This document shows, piece after piece, positions 35,501 through 47,263 of a DNA stretch of 64,000 nt. The stretch comes from [Phialemoniopsis] sp. UDSM-2020 (Eukaryota; Ascomycota; Sordariomycetes; Thyridiales; Thyridiaceae): the NCBI GenBank assembly GCA_018873225.1, contig JAEILZ010000001.1:3906001-3970000 (forward strand), in the 5' to 3' direction. Below the pieces are notes generated by a model, which saw only the letters and a list, made by a program, of their open reading frames with translations, was not told the origin of the DNA and did not search any database. The translations under genes were made by a program, and so were the position numbers. Position 1 is the first letter of the stretch. The number at the start of each line of letters is the position of its first letter.

Positions 35501-36697
35501 GCCAAAAATCTTCGCGCCAGTGTCATCTTGGACGCTGCGGACGAGGCAATCTACAAGATTGGTCGTCGAGCCTGCAAAGCTTCTACAACGGACCTCCACC
35601 TCCAGGCCCCGGCCTTGTCCACCCAACCCAGCATGGAGTCAATGAAGAGCGCCAAGAAGCATGCCGAGAAGCCGAAACGGGAAAGCGAGGTGCCCGATTC
35701 GTTCTATGATAGCTTCCGTTGGCTCGATGAGGAGGACGATCTAGACCTGCGTCTGTTTCTCGACGACTACCACGCTAATCTCAGGCAAGACCTGCCCGAA
35801 CCTACTCAAGACATGCGGCCGTCCTTTCGTCGACATCTATCCATCTCCAAAATTCCTTTTGGACGCGCCTCAGTATCATCTAGTCGGCCTGCGACAAAGG
35901 ATGCTAGTATGCCGTCTTCTCCTGCCATGAATTCGACTTCACCCATGACCGGTCTGCAGCACGGACGCCGCAGGTCTCGGGCACTGTCCTTGATATCCCC
36001 AAAGCATGCGCCGTCAGGGTCTCTTTCCTCAATTGATCCCTTTGCTGCTCATTACCAGGATCCCGAGGCTCGACTGAAGCTGCGAGTTTACCTTGCCTCT
36101 CCGCAAAAGTTTGATGAGGCGATTGAGTTCGGTTTCCCTTCAACTGAGGCAATTTCTCCTGCACCGCAAACAAAGGATGGAATGAGGACACCGATGGACT
36201 TTCGGTCTCGACATAAGTCCGTCGGCTCAGAGCACATGAAGACATTCTTGGCAGATGAGGACGAGGATGACGGAATTGATAGCGACGAAGCCTCCGCACC
36301 GGATCCCGAGTCCCCCAGGACCCCATCACAGGCAGACAAGCCGGGCATTCGTCCTGTTCCGCACCCCGCTGATCCCATCTTCTCGCACAAGCCATCGGAA
36401 AGCTACGCTCAGGCGCCGGCAAACTCGCGAGAGATGACCCTCCGGATGACTCTCACGCGGCCTGATCTGCGCGCGGACGAAGACCAAATCTACGGGTGGC
36501 AACAGCAGGTCCAGGCACGCCGCAGATCACAGACCTCCCCATTCCAGGAGGATGGCCCACAGCCTACCGCCTACATCGGTGAAGAACGGTCCAAGGAAAG
36601 CATAGAGAGGATGCTGGCCGGTATCGATCATTGGGGACCCGAGCCCTCTGACCGAGGTGTTATGAAGCGATTTTGGAATCGCGTTCGCCGCTCTTGA
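32541..36697 (+). CDS. Low-complexity Ser-rich fungal protein of 823 aa, split by a long intron
   Basis: Two exons, 32541-33548 and 35234-36697. The frames join at residue 336/337 and create LTREEFEALPIAIQRK followed by YFSTLERLRFAQSS, which reads as one continuous conserved block and matches a sequence I recall from conserved uncharacterised fungal proteins sometimes labelled mucin-like. Exon 1 is Ser/Thr/Pro-rich and disordered. Exon 2 holds a conserved patch around FTREEQVLLAKNLRASVILDAADEAIYKIGRRA, then VPDSFYDSFRWLDEEDDLDLRLFLDDYHANLR, and a C-terminal IERMLAGIDHWGPEPSDRGVMKRFWNRVRR. There is no signal peptide or membrane segment, so the mucin label is misleading; it is probably cytoplasmic or nuclear. 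The start is the first ATG of the frame (32541). The alternative is two separate genes, the second beginning at the ATG at 35279. Confidence 0.7.
33549..35233 (+). other. Unusually long intron, 1685 nt
   Basis: The donor is AAG|GTACGT and the acceptor CCCGTAG, with a good branch site TTCTAAC about 20 bases before the acceptor. It is phase 0. Fungal introns are mostly below 100 nt, including nearly all others here. No exon inside it is evident on either strand; ORFs in it are short. Confidence 0.6.
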
Positions 36698-38984
36698 ATA
36701 CTTTCGATCGACAGTTCATGTCGAGATATATCATGAACCAAGCCGTCGACATTAACTACATCCCAGACGAAATCCAGGTTCTCGCCCAGGTATGACGGAA
36801 ACCTGTCTCGAATCCGAACTTATGAACTTCTATCACATCGCATTTCCAGAGAAAGATGCATCATCTAATCATCGCGCACGCTCATTTGCTTATTCGCTCA
36901 CTTACTGTCAAAGGCTATACCATTCCTGTCATTCATGTTTCTTAGCAGCGCAAGCGAGGGAGTTCGGGTTTATTTGTCGACTTTGATTGTCTATTATCAT
37001 ATCATACACCATGGTTACGAGTTTTGTGGTTCTTGATGGCCTTGGTGTGGCCCGCTTGTGCATGGAGTTCCGGTTTCCTTGTGCGTTTACTTGCGTCATC
37101 ATGTCTATTGAAGCGATTAGGAACCCAGACCATCTCTTTAGACTTTGTGTGTTCCGGTGCTAGGTTGAGACACTGGGGGGGCGAGTTTGGCTCGCGAAAA
37201 ATGGGGAGCGCATAGTTGGCTTGGGTGTATTAACAGGGCGTTGTATCAGTGTCTGATCAGAGTATTTCCCTGCATCATCTATCCAGACAGGGACTCGAGA
37301 GTGTTTGAAACCATATATCAATTAAGCATAACCTCGAACCATGTGCCCCCGGCGAACGCTCCGGATGTGGCTCGCGCCCTCTCCGTGCTGTGATGATCAT
37401 TCAAGGTGACCGGAAGACGACCGGATGCGGCGGTCGAGGCGAACGGATCGACCCTCAAGTTTCTCGGCCCTGGTAATACTGAACTCTGATGCAGGACGCT
37501 TGCGCCATGTCTCCCCTCGCAGTGGGGGAGTCTGAGCGTCAAGCCTTCGCCTCCAGTCCCCGGTGCAGATGCTACAAACATATCATACAGAGCAAGGTCG
37601 GATCTACCTGATAATGGAAGATGTCGTAAGGCCTAGGCTCCTCTTGGACAATCGCTCAAGCTCGCATTGCCACTTCATATGCCTGTCTCTATATGTGTCG
37701 GGGTGCAATGGCCCTGTGCCTCGAGACGGAGTTTTCAAGCTGGGCGGCTCTCAAGCACCGGGCCTGGGCCATACAAATATGCACCTAACTTTACTACTTT
37801 AGCCCGGGTGTATTATATCTCACTCTCTATGTCCTTAACGCACGTACGAGGGATTGAGGGGGTTCATGGTCCGGTGGCGTGTGTAAGTATCTTGGTATTT
37901 CATCATGGAAATGCGTCCGAGCGGCCGGCCACAGAGGCACCTCTAGATCGGACGGAGAGGCAAGAATGAGAGATGTGCAAGGATAATGATTCCCTATGTA
38001 CATACATCGGAGCATACGGGGGAACAAGGAAAAGACTCCGCCAATACTCGGATCCAAATGCAATAGCCAGGAGAAGTTATTGGGGGATATACTCCGTAAC
38101 CCATCGTCTTATTGCGGCAAGTGCTTCGTTCGGCATTGCGTCGGTGTCTGCTGCTCACCATCCGAATTCCCCCCTCAAATCCCCCCTTTCTCTCCTCCCC
38201 CGTACAATGATGGAGAATGAAACACTCTGATTCCCTTTGCCAATTATGCCCAGACATCGCGTAGGCTATTGCGCATGACATGGGGGGTGGAAATGGGCAT
38301 CCTGCTGACAACTCCGCGCGCAAGGCGTGAAACACGGCCCTGCCCTGCCAAACGTCAAAAAAGTATGCAGGAGGGCAAGCGACGAGCAAACAAACAGAAG
38401 GGGAATCTCCACCTGGTCTGAGCACAGCTGGGTAATTGACAAACTTAGCTGCGCCCGCAAAGTTGGAGAGATGTAATAGCACCGCCAGATATAGGCAAGC
38501 TACGGATCCGAAAGAGCCATGCAGAAAACCCCCAGTTCAGCTAATGTATGTATCCCAGTACCGTGTCATGGTCGCCGACCTAGGTTGGGGGTCCAGGCTT
38601 GCAGTACCCGGTTTTGTCAAGGTCTGACTTTTCAACAACCAACACTATGCTGTCTTCAAACCAGATGCTGGGATGATGTTGGCACGAAATAACACACTCG
38701 AAACGCATACAGGACAGAAGGCTGATATTCATCAAAACATCTTTCATCGCTCCCGCTACCTACACTGCTTTAACCAGGTCCTTTCTCTTCGAGTCAAGAA
38801 GTCTATTGCCTATCGCTAACAACACAGTGTTTCCCTATCCCGCCTATTGCACAATTGTATACAAACACCTTTTCACTTGTGTTGACTCGCTTTTCCACCA
38901 TACCGCTTTCGTGACGAATAAGGAAATGTCTTATATGCGCCGAGTATCTCTCTTGTGAAAGGCTCGCCCCGGGGTTCTCTGCCT
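36698..38984. other. Intergenic, convergent 3' ends, 2.3 kb
   Basis: Between the stop of the 823-aa protein and the stop of VPS10. Only short ORFs. Should contain two 3' UTRs; nothing else supported. Confidence 0.5.
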
Positions 38985-41900
38985 TCACACCTCCTCATCG
39001 CTCTCGTCGCCCAGTAGCTCGCCCTCGTCATCATCCGCCACGGCGGCGTAATCTCCCCTGCCCCTCGCGAAACTGTCCCTGGTCGTAAACCTCCTCGAGC
39101 CACCCCATCCGCCGCCGCTTCCTCCGAGTCGGCTGAAGCGGCCTCTGCCGCTCCCACCGAGAAGACCCCATCTCTCCGCCGCGGACGTGCCCGCGCGCCA
39201 GACGGCCGAGGCGACGAGGGGGATGGCGCCCACCATGGCCACGACGGCCGACACCGCGATGATAGGGTACTTGACCCACGGCGCATCGCTGTCGAAGCCA
39301 CCGCCGCCCAGACCAGATCCGGACTCGCCCAGGCGGATAGCGCCGAAGTGGCCGTGCCAGTTGCGGTAGACCCACCAACCGGCCGCCGCTGCGATGCCCA
39401 CGGGTATGACGACAGCAAAGAAAATTGCCACGCCTGAAGGTCCACGGTGGACGCGGTTGAACTCGTCTTCCTTGCCAGTGCAGGGCTCAGGCTCAGCTTG
39501 CTTGTCGAACTCTTGCCCGCCGGAGCAGGTGGTCAGCGGGATGCGGCGATATCCCGACGGCGCGTAGTATGTCTCTATGTCGGGGTGTTCCTTGCACCAC
39601 TGCTCCCGAGACTTGGGCTCTAGACCTTGCACGAGCGAGCAAGCGCCGTGGTTGTCGAGTTCGTAGTTGTAATCGCTGGGAATAAGATTAGTAGAGCTTC
39701 TAGAAAGTGATCAGTAAGGAAATTCACATACCACTCAAAGTCTTGTCGAGTACAGGTGCAGTTCTCCACATTGTACAAATGCTCGATCTTGAATCCGTTG
39801 TAACAGTCACGGTCTGTCCTCTTACGCCGGTATTGCGAAACATGGCCAAAGAGACAGCCGTTGTCCATCATAGGATGCTTAGGAGACCACGTGTAGTAGT
39901 CCGAATCGCCTTCAGTCGAACAGGCCCGTCCCGTGAGACCGCTAAAGTCCACATTGACAGATACGAGTTCATCACCCTTCTTGCCCCAGACCACGAAGTT
40001 CCTCGAGGCACCCGACCGGAGGGTTGTCACGTCGTCGATCTCCATGTCGTCTTCCGTAAATTGGTAATCCTGCCAAGTTTGACCTTCGTCGGCAGTGTAC
40101 GAAATCGACTTGGTCTTTGTGTGGCGTTGAGCGAGAACAATGATGGAGCCTTGGTCACCAAACTGCCAGGTCCATGCACCCTTCTTGACGTTCTTCCAGG
40201 TGATACCAGCATCGGTGGTCATGAAGGTATCAGCGTCTTTGATATCGCCAAGGCTGTCGCCAACATTGCCAATACCAAACATTAAGCCGACAGCACCTGC
40301 CGAGGAGTAGGTCTTGCGGTGGTCTTCACGCTCGGTGTATCCATGAATGTGCAGGGCACACTTCTCATCACCATTGCTGCTGCAAGGATAGTTCTTGCCC
40401 TCGACATCCGCGCTCGGGGGTGGCAGGAAGCTCCATTCAGCACCGTCGTTGTGACTGATCTTGCTCTGCAGCTTCTTCTTGCTATCCTTGCTATCACGGT
40501 TGGCGACGACATTGACAAGGCTCACGCCCTCAAGACCGAGCATCTTCTCATAGTCCACATAGTAATTGTTGTTGCAGTTGACGCCGGGAACACTCATAAC
40601 GTACGAAGTGCCGTTGGAGTTGCTCTTGATGATTGTACCATACCGGAAGTCCTCCTTGGTCTCCGTAACGACGAAGAGGTTAACAGCGTGAGTTGAGCTG
40701 TCGAGCACGGTATAAGCGTGTTGTTGGCCAACATTGAAGTTGTAGGGGAAATGGGCCGCGGCGTAATTCTCTCCATCGAGACTGGCATGTGCTTGAAGAG
40801 TCTTCTTCTCCTCGTCCTCTGTGGCAACTACGATGAACTCAGCCATGGTAGCAAAGTCTTTGACGTTCTTCTGGCGGACTTCTTTTGTTTCGAACCAGTC
40901 ATCACTGGAGACGAGCTGTAGCGGATTGTCCTTGGAGTTGTTTTCGTGCTCCCTGCCGAGGCAGAGCACCTGCTTCTGGTTGCGGTACTTGTAGGCGAGT
41001 GAGCCTGTGAACTCGCACTTCTCCACGTAACGGGCCATCGTCTTCCAGTTGTCACCACGGTCGATAGAGATCGAGGCGGTCAGGTAGCATTCACCGGTGT
41101 CTTCGCACTTCTTTCCAAACCAGATCAGCCAGTCTTGCTTGTCAGGGTGGAAAGCCAGCGGCGCTTTCTGTTCCTCGAGAGCCGGCTTGTATGGTGCTTT
41201 GAAATCGTGAAAGTTCCGACCTCTATCGGCCGTGTAATACACCTTGCCGCTGCGAGTGACAAAGTAAACCATCTCTTTGAAGTGCTGATGTGGCATAATG
41301 GCCCAAATCTCTTCATCTTTGAAGACCGAAGGTTCATCCCAGTCTTTGCCCTGATTGTTGGTGATGTAAATAGGCCCGCCCCTGTTGCTAGAACGGTCCA
41401 GAGGCCGCACAATAACCGTCTCGTCGTTGTTGAACTCGCCGCTCTCCAGGTAGTGCTTCTCAAAGTCGGTCCATTGACCTTTGAAAGGGAAGTCCTTGTG
41501 AGAGATCTTGCCGCTCGGCGTTTCCGCAGGCGGCTGCTCAGACTCGGAGCATTTCCTCTCGACAGGATCGTCCTTTTGTGCACCCTTGGTGCGCTTGCAA
41601 GTGTTGCCGGGAATAAGGCGCCAACCAGAAGAACCTTTGAAGGTGTCGTCGGGCTTGGCATCCTTGCATGCATCATCCGGTACAAGAACAGGAGCCGTAG
41701 CCTTGCATTCACCGTCCACCCTTTTAAAGTTGTAGTCGCACTCAAAGTCCTTGTCTGTGCACTCGCAGTCGGTGCTCTCGACCAAGGCCTCGTCGAATTC
41801 GTGTTTGACGAAGCACTCGGCATCCTTCTTGCGGCGATGATACTTCTGCGTGTGACCCATCAAGCACGTCGGTTCGCCCTTCTCGTCGACGCGAGCGAAC

Positions 41901-43576
41901 CAGTCCTCCATGTCGCTGTTTTTGCAGGTATCCTCGTGCAATCCCTCAAAGTCGATGGCAATAATCTCCCATTTGTCCTTACTCTGGCCAACCAAGAGGA
42001 ATTTAAGACTTGTAGAATCCTGGGTGGTGGTAAGAATGTAGGGCCGGACTTTGAGCCCGTCGGGAAGCTCAGCAGTGAGCCAGTCCTTTCCGTGATTGAG
42101 CGAGTATGTGATCTCGCCAACACCTTCACTCCTGGTCCCGGTATCTTTGACGGCGAGCAGAATCGAGCCCTGATCTCCAAACTCGTACTTGTGTGGTCCC
42201 TTGGGCCCCTCGATCCAGCTCACGCCGGCATCGTCGGAGATGTAAAGGTTACCTTCTTCGTATGCCTGGAGATATTCGCCAGTGTTGCCGATGCCCATGA
42301 CCAAGCCCGGCGCAGGACTTGAGAAGACACGCCCCACATTGCTCAGATCAGTGACTGAGTGCAGGTGAACTCTTTCCTTGCCAACCATTATATCATCAAA
42401 AGTCCGTCCATCATCAAAAGTGATCTCAGTGATGATCTGCTTCTTGGCATGCCTGTCCGTAGCCACATCATCGCCATTCTTGACCTTGTTCACCAGGAAG
42501 ATGCCCTGAATACCGTTGATTTTCTCGAAATCGACGTGCCCATGTCCGTTGCGGTTGGTGTACTCGATGTTCTTGGTGAAGTAGGTGCCGTTGGAGTTAC
42601 TCGTAAACATAACTCCCATCGGGTTGGAGGGCCGGGTGTTCATCACATCTATCTGAATACTGTAATTTGTGCTCTCAAGAACTGTGTAGGCCTCCTGGTC
42701 CACTCGGTGGTCAGCAGGGAAGATGGCTCGGTGCCAATTGAGGGTATCGTCGGTCACGAAGAGTGCCATCTCGTCGGTGTTGGGGGAAGACGTGGCAACC
42801 AGAAGGAATTTCTTGACGACGGCGAGGTTGACAACACCCTGAACAGGCCGGTTCATGTCGAGATTAGGCTCAAACTCCTTGATCGCGCTGTCGCCACTCT
42901 CCGCGTTGAAGTAATTGTCCGAGACGAGCAAGCGCTGGTCATGCTTGAAGGGGGACAGCGAATCCCTCACGACGCAAAGAATGCGCTTTGCATCAAGATC
43001 CTCCTTGCCCGTGGTGAAGATTTCCGACGACTTGGCCCACCAGCAACCCACGGTGTTATCACGAAGAAGTCTGGCGTCCGACTTGAAGCCGTCGATGGTG
43101 TACATTGTGACGTCGTCGCAGAAGATGCCCTTGCACCGCATACCATTGAACAGCATGCGGTCGGGATCTCCGGCATGGAAGCCCAGCGGCTCCGGTTGAA
43201 AGATGTTAACTTCCGCGTCGGTTGAGAAGCTCTTCCACGTCTTGCCCTTATCCTCTGTCCTCCAATGCGAAGTGGTGTCGGTCATGACATAAGCGCGGCT
43301 GCGGTCGTACTCGTGCATGACCAGGCGTGCGGCCACGCCTTCAGTGACGTCTCCGACTCGGTTCCAAGTGACGCCCGCATCGCCGGTGCGGTAGATGTTG
43401 CCCTCGGAAACATCGTGAAACAGTATGACGTCGGAGTCTTCGAAGTAGCTCAAGGTCGAGGGAATGTGCTTGAAGTCATTGACGTGGAAGGCCGGACCGT
43501 CTTTCTTGGCGTACAATGGCGATGCCCAAAGGGAGGCAATCAAAGCGAGGGCCTTGAAAGCTGCCGGGGCCCTCAT
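38985..43576 (-). CDS. VPS10: Vacuolar sorting receptor Vps10 (sortilin family)
   Basis: Vps10/Pep1 is the type I receptor that binds carboxypeptidase Y and other vacuolar hydrolases in the late Golgi, carries them to the endosome and returns with retromer. Exons 43576-39732 and 39675-38985 (intron 39731-39676, donor GTATGT) encode 1511 aa. A signal peptide (about 1-23) is followed by two Vps10 domains, each a ten-bladed propeller with Asp-box turns such as GDAGVTW, DDAGVSW and TDAGITW and a Cys-rich 10CC module (CLMGHTQKYHRRK in the first, CLFGHVSQYRRKR in the second). The intron lies in the second Cys-rich module. The membrane segment is at about 1363-1385. A second hydrophobic stretch at about 1418-1441 precedes a Gly/Arg-rich tail ending in acidic residues. 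Start is the ATG just before the signal peptide. Confidence 0.97.
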
Positions 43577-44726
43577 GATTGTCGACTGTGGGAGGATGTC
43601 ATCAAGAAAGGGAGTGTAGTCAAGCTCGAGGGAGGAAGTAATGAGAGCCGGGGCGGGATCTTCTATAGAAGTCGACTAGTTGCTTGTACTGGAAAACAAA
43701 GTACTGCTAGAGAATGGCTTAGAAAGAAGAAGGGGAATAACGTTGAAAGGAAAGAAACAGATAGCTAGATGGTCTATCTGTGTCGGCTGTCGTCGTGGTG
43801 GTGTTGATGATGCGTAAGGTGTCGCAAGCGCGCCCTCGATGTCCCGGGACCAGAGCTGAAATGTGGCTAATCCTGGTACGCTCTCCAACGCCACCCAGCT
43901 TGTGAACAGCTCGACTGATCACCAATCACTGCTGGTACATGCAATTACCCACCACTTCGCTGCCTAAATCAGGTACCCGTTATCTGACCTGGCGCTAGTT
44001 CAGCACTATAAATACCTCCCCAGGCCCCACCCATTGACGCTTTCATCGACAGCACTGGAGAAACGGTTTTAAGTTCAAGAAGAATACAGGACCAGCCTCA
44101 GGTCCATGGACATGTTTCCGGGCCTCATTTGCGTACTGCTAGCTTACACTCGACGCCGCGCCCTGCGTCTGGTTTTTGAGAGGATATTATGTGCTAAAAC
44201 ATAATTCTAGGCCTAGGTATTCCGAACGCCTAGCATGGGTAGGACACTTTCATATACCAGTAATGTGCAGCTCACCCGAGTATCTTCTGCAAGCCATCAT
44301 CATTATTCTTCGGAAGGTGAAAGGCTGGCCTACTGCCTATCACCTGTGAAATGATCAGGAACGTAGAGAATTGTCACAGATCAAGTAGTACAGTAGCATC
44401 TGGGTGATGTGTGGTTGTGTATCTAAATAAACCCGCAGTCCGCCAGAGCATTCGTCTCGGATGCTCGCAGCCGTTGAGTGCAGTGGTTAGATCATCTGGT
44501 GGCAGTGCCCGTGGTCTGAAAATCATTACAATGAATCAAACTATCTTAATGATGTCGTAGAGTAATCAACGGACCTCAGTCAGCCATCGAGCTGCTGCCA
44601 GAGCTAAGTCGACGATACCAGGGCCTCTTCCAGCATGGCGACCTGAAACAAAGCAACGCAAGCGTCTTTTCATACGCAGAATTATCCTTCATTCGAAATC
44701 CTACTCACCCCCTACCAGCCCTGACC
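43577..44726. other. Promoter side of VPS10 and 3' side of the Cys-rich gene
   Basis: 1.15 kb. It contains the VPS10 promoter and, on the plus strand, a TATA-like box followed by a 32-codon ORF of doubtful meaning. No other gene seen. Confidence 0.5.
44007..44014 (+). promoter_or_regulatory. TATA-like box before a tiny ORF
   Basis: TATAAATA is followed 99 bases later by an ATG (44106) opening a 32-codon frame with a hydrophobic start and an Arg-rich second half. It may be chance, or the promoter of a short or noncoding transcript. Confidence 0.2.
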
Positions 44727-45427
44727 TCACGCCAAACCCCCAGTGACGACCGCCACCGCCAACCCGGCCAACACCGCAGCCAATACCCGCCTCCCCGAGT
44801 CCGCCCCGGGCCCGGCCCCGGCGCCGCTCTGCTTCACCACCCCCTTCCGCAGCGAGGTGTAGTCAACCCACTCGCACCGCGCCCCAAAGACCTCGCCCGA
44901 CGCGTTCCGCGCCGCCTCCTCCCCGAGCTCCGCGATCCGGTGCCGCGCCACGCGGTCCACGCACGCGCCGTACCCCCGGGCCAGCGCCTCGCTCGCCGTG
45001 TAGCACCACACGGTGCGGCAGCTGTAGTCGGCGCGGTACGCCGTCGTGAGCTCGCCCTCGGTGGCGCCGCCGGTGCTGGTGCTGACGTGCGAAGGGCAGC
45101 ACTGCTCGTAAAGGTCCGCCGCGGCGCCAAAGGTGCCTCCCGGCCAGCTCGGCCCCGCCGTGGCGTTGGCGGCGGTGGTGGCTGGCCGCGAGTCCGAGCC
45201 GCCCTGCGTGTAGCAGGCTATCGGCACGTTGAAGTCGGCCGGTGGGCGGCCGCAGCTCGTCGTGTGCTCTGACCAGTGGTACTGGAATCTCTGGAGGGGC
45301 GCGGGTTGTGAAGTCAGCGGCCTCGGCGTCTTGCATATGACGAGATTGCTTTCGATATGTCAAAACTTACTGTCAACCAGCCCTCATTAGGGTCGGCGGT
45401 GAAATTTGGCTTGAATATCTGCCCCAT
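44727..45427 (-). CDS. Cys-rich protein with hydrophobic C-terminal tail, 206 aa
   Basis: Exons 45427-45371 and 45290-44727 (intron 45370-45291, GTAAGT donor, CTCCAG acceptor) join in frame. The protein begins MGQIFKPNFTADPNEGWLT, without signal peptide. It contains about eight cysteines, among them a CC pair in EQCCPSH, SCRTVWC and CEWVDYT, and a Gly/Ala-rich linker. It ends in a hydrophobic segment of some 17 residues (VLAAVLAGLAVAVVTGGLA) preceded by Arg-Arg. Such a tail could be a membrane anchor or, if a signal peptide exon lies further upstream, a GPI attachment signal. Codon use is extremely GC-rich compared with neighbouring sequence. Family not recognised; the N-terminus is the weakest part of the model. 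Confidence 0.6.
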
Positions 45428-47263
45428 GATCGCCGTTTCTCAGGGGTTTCGTTGTGAGGCTAGGCGCCAAGGCCCAGGCAAGGACTTGAAAGCCGGTAGA
45501 TGGCCCGACAGGACAGCTCCCTGGTGATGAGAGACTGGCGAATATGTCCCAAGGCTCAAGATTCGATCATCTTGGGTATCTTTCGGTAATTCTAGGTAGC
45601 ATTGTTTGGCTTGTTGTCATTGTGATGCGAAAAAATTGACTCTCCGCGACAAAAGGGCGAGCGCCGAGAAACACCATGACGCCATGGCTCTTGGCAATAA
45701 CTCGGAATGCTATGCATCACGACAAGCGATGAGCTGATTTGACGCCTCATTATGCTCTGCTCGCCCAGTAATGAACGAGAGTATATAACACTACGAGACG
45801 AAGTGCTCATTGCTATCAGACCGTAAAACATTGCCGCTCCGTGAGGTCTAGGATGATCTTGGCTTCTGAAATATCGCGGTCTTGGCAGCCGTGGTTGATG
45901 CGGCCAAAATACCACCCACAAGTTTCGACATCTTCACTGTCAGAACAGTAACAACCTGAGATAGTAATTTGACGTGTATGATTCAAAAAGTGTATGCAGA
46001 GGAAGGACAGCTCCAAGGATCTTCACTCCGGTCTTTCATACAAGTGCCGAGAGTGGTTCGCCGGGCGGGGCGGGCCGTTTCCGTAAGACAGCCGCTATGT
46101 GCATGTGTTCGGCAACCTTTGATGAATGCCTTTACATGACGACCCATCTGACGAAACCATTGAACTAGAGGCAACACGAGGCCTTTACTTTGGGATTATA
46201 TAGGAAGCGATCGCAAGTGAGTCAGGAGAGTGCCGTCACAATTAAATGATGTCCGTATACATAAATACACCAAACCATGCATGATGCCCCTTGAACTCCT
46301 CACCCAAGACGATCATCCCTTGCAGGGTCATGAGATGGAAAAAAAGATACATATTGAGTTTCTTTTTCTTTCCAAGGAGGAAAAGACAGGTAAAATTTAC
46401 CTTTGTTTCAAGAAGTGAAGAATAGAAATGGTACAGTCCGAGATACACACAACAACAAAGGAAAAGTGACAAGTTGTCGCCGCGACAGTCCGGGGGAAAA
46501 AAGGTTGGTCTTTGATAGGATATCTTCCCTCGAACTCGCTCATTGCTGAGGAGGAACGTGGATATTTTGAGAAGTGGTCTTGATATTCTTCTTGCGCTTC
46601 TTCCTCCCCTTCTTTTACCGCTGTCCAGCAACCATGAAAACTCGTCTTTCCTCTCTTCGATTCCATCTTACTTGCCCACCCAGCCTCCCTCCTCCAGCAG
46701 TTTGCGTTCGCAAGGTGTTGTCTCGCATAGCGCGTCGTAAGGAGTCATGACGGTCAGAAATCGGTCCGCGATGTTCGCCTGCAGGGCCAGCCACAAGCAT
46801 TCTAGTTGAGAGGTTTGAGAGCTGCTGGAGGTAACAAGTGACGTTGGCGATAAAGACTACGCAAAAACAACCAAATTGATGCGATGAGTGCTGCCCTGCA
46901 GTCCAAAAACAGCTGTGCTTGCGACGTTGGGAAAAATGACAAACGACGTTGCGGTTGATTAGCCAAGGACAACAGAACCTGAACCCAATGTCGGTTGCCA
47001 AATCCTGAGCGGTCGAGAAAGGCGGATTTCTGTGTGAATTTTGCAACTTCTCGCGGTTGTAGCACATGCCCTCAACCCGCCCCTGATATCTTCCAACTTG
47101 GATACCCCTGCTATCCGAGACTGACCCTCCTTAATACACAATGCGAAATGCCAAAAAGTATACACAAGTAAGAAAACCCAATACAGATATTCCCAGCGGT
47201 GCAGCAAGAGCCTCGATGAGAATAATGCCAGTGGAGACTCATGCTGACCAGAACTGGGATTTA
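45428..47263. other. Intergenic, 1.8 kb
   Basis: Promoter side of the Cys-rich gene and 3' side of the SUN gene, same strand. Purine- and pyrimidine-rich runs occur near 46320-46440. No supported gene. Confidence 0.5.

Noticed and set aside
41135..42322. Plus-strand ORF of 395 codons antisense to VPS10
   Set aside because: It is the antisense shadow of a strongly supported coding exon with biased third positions.
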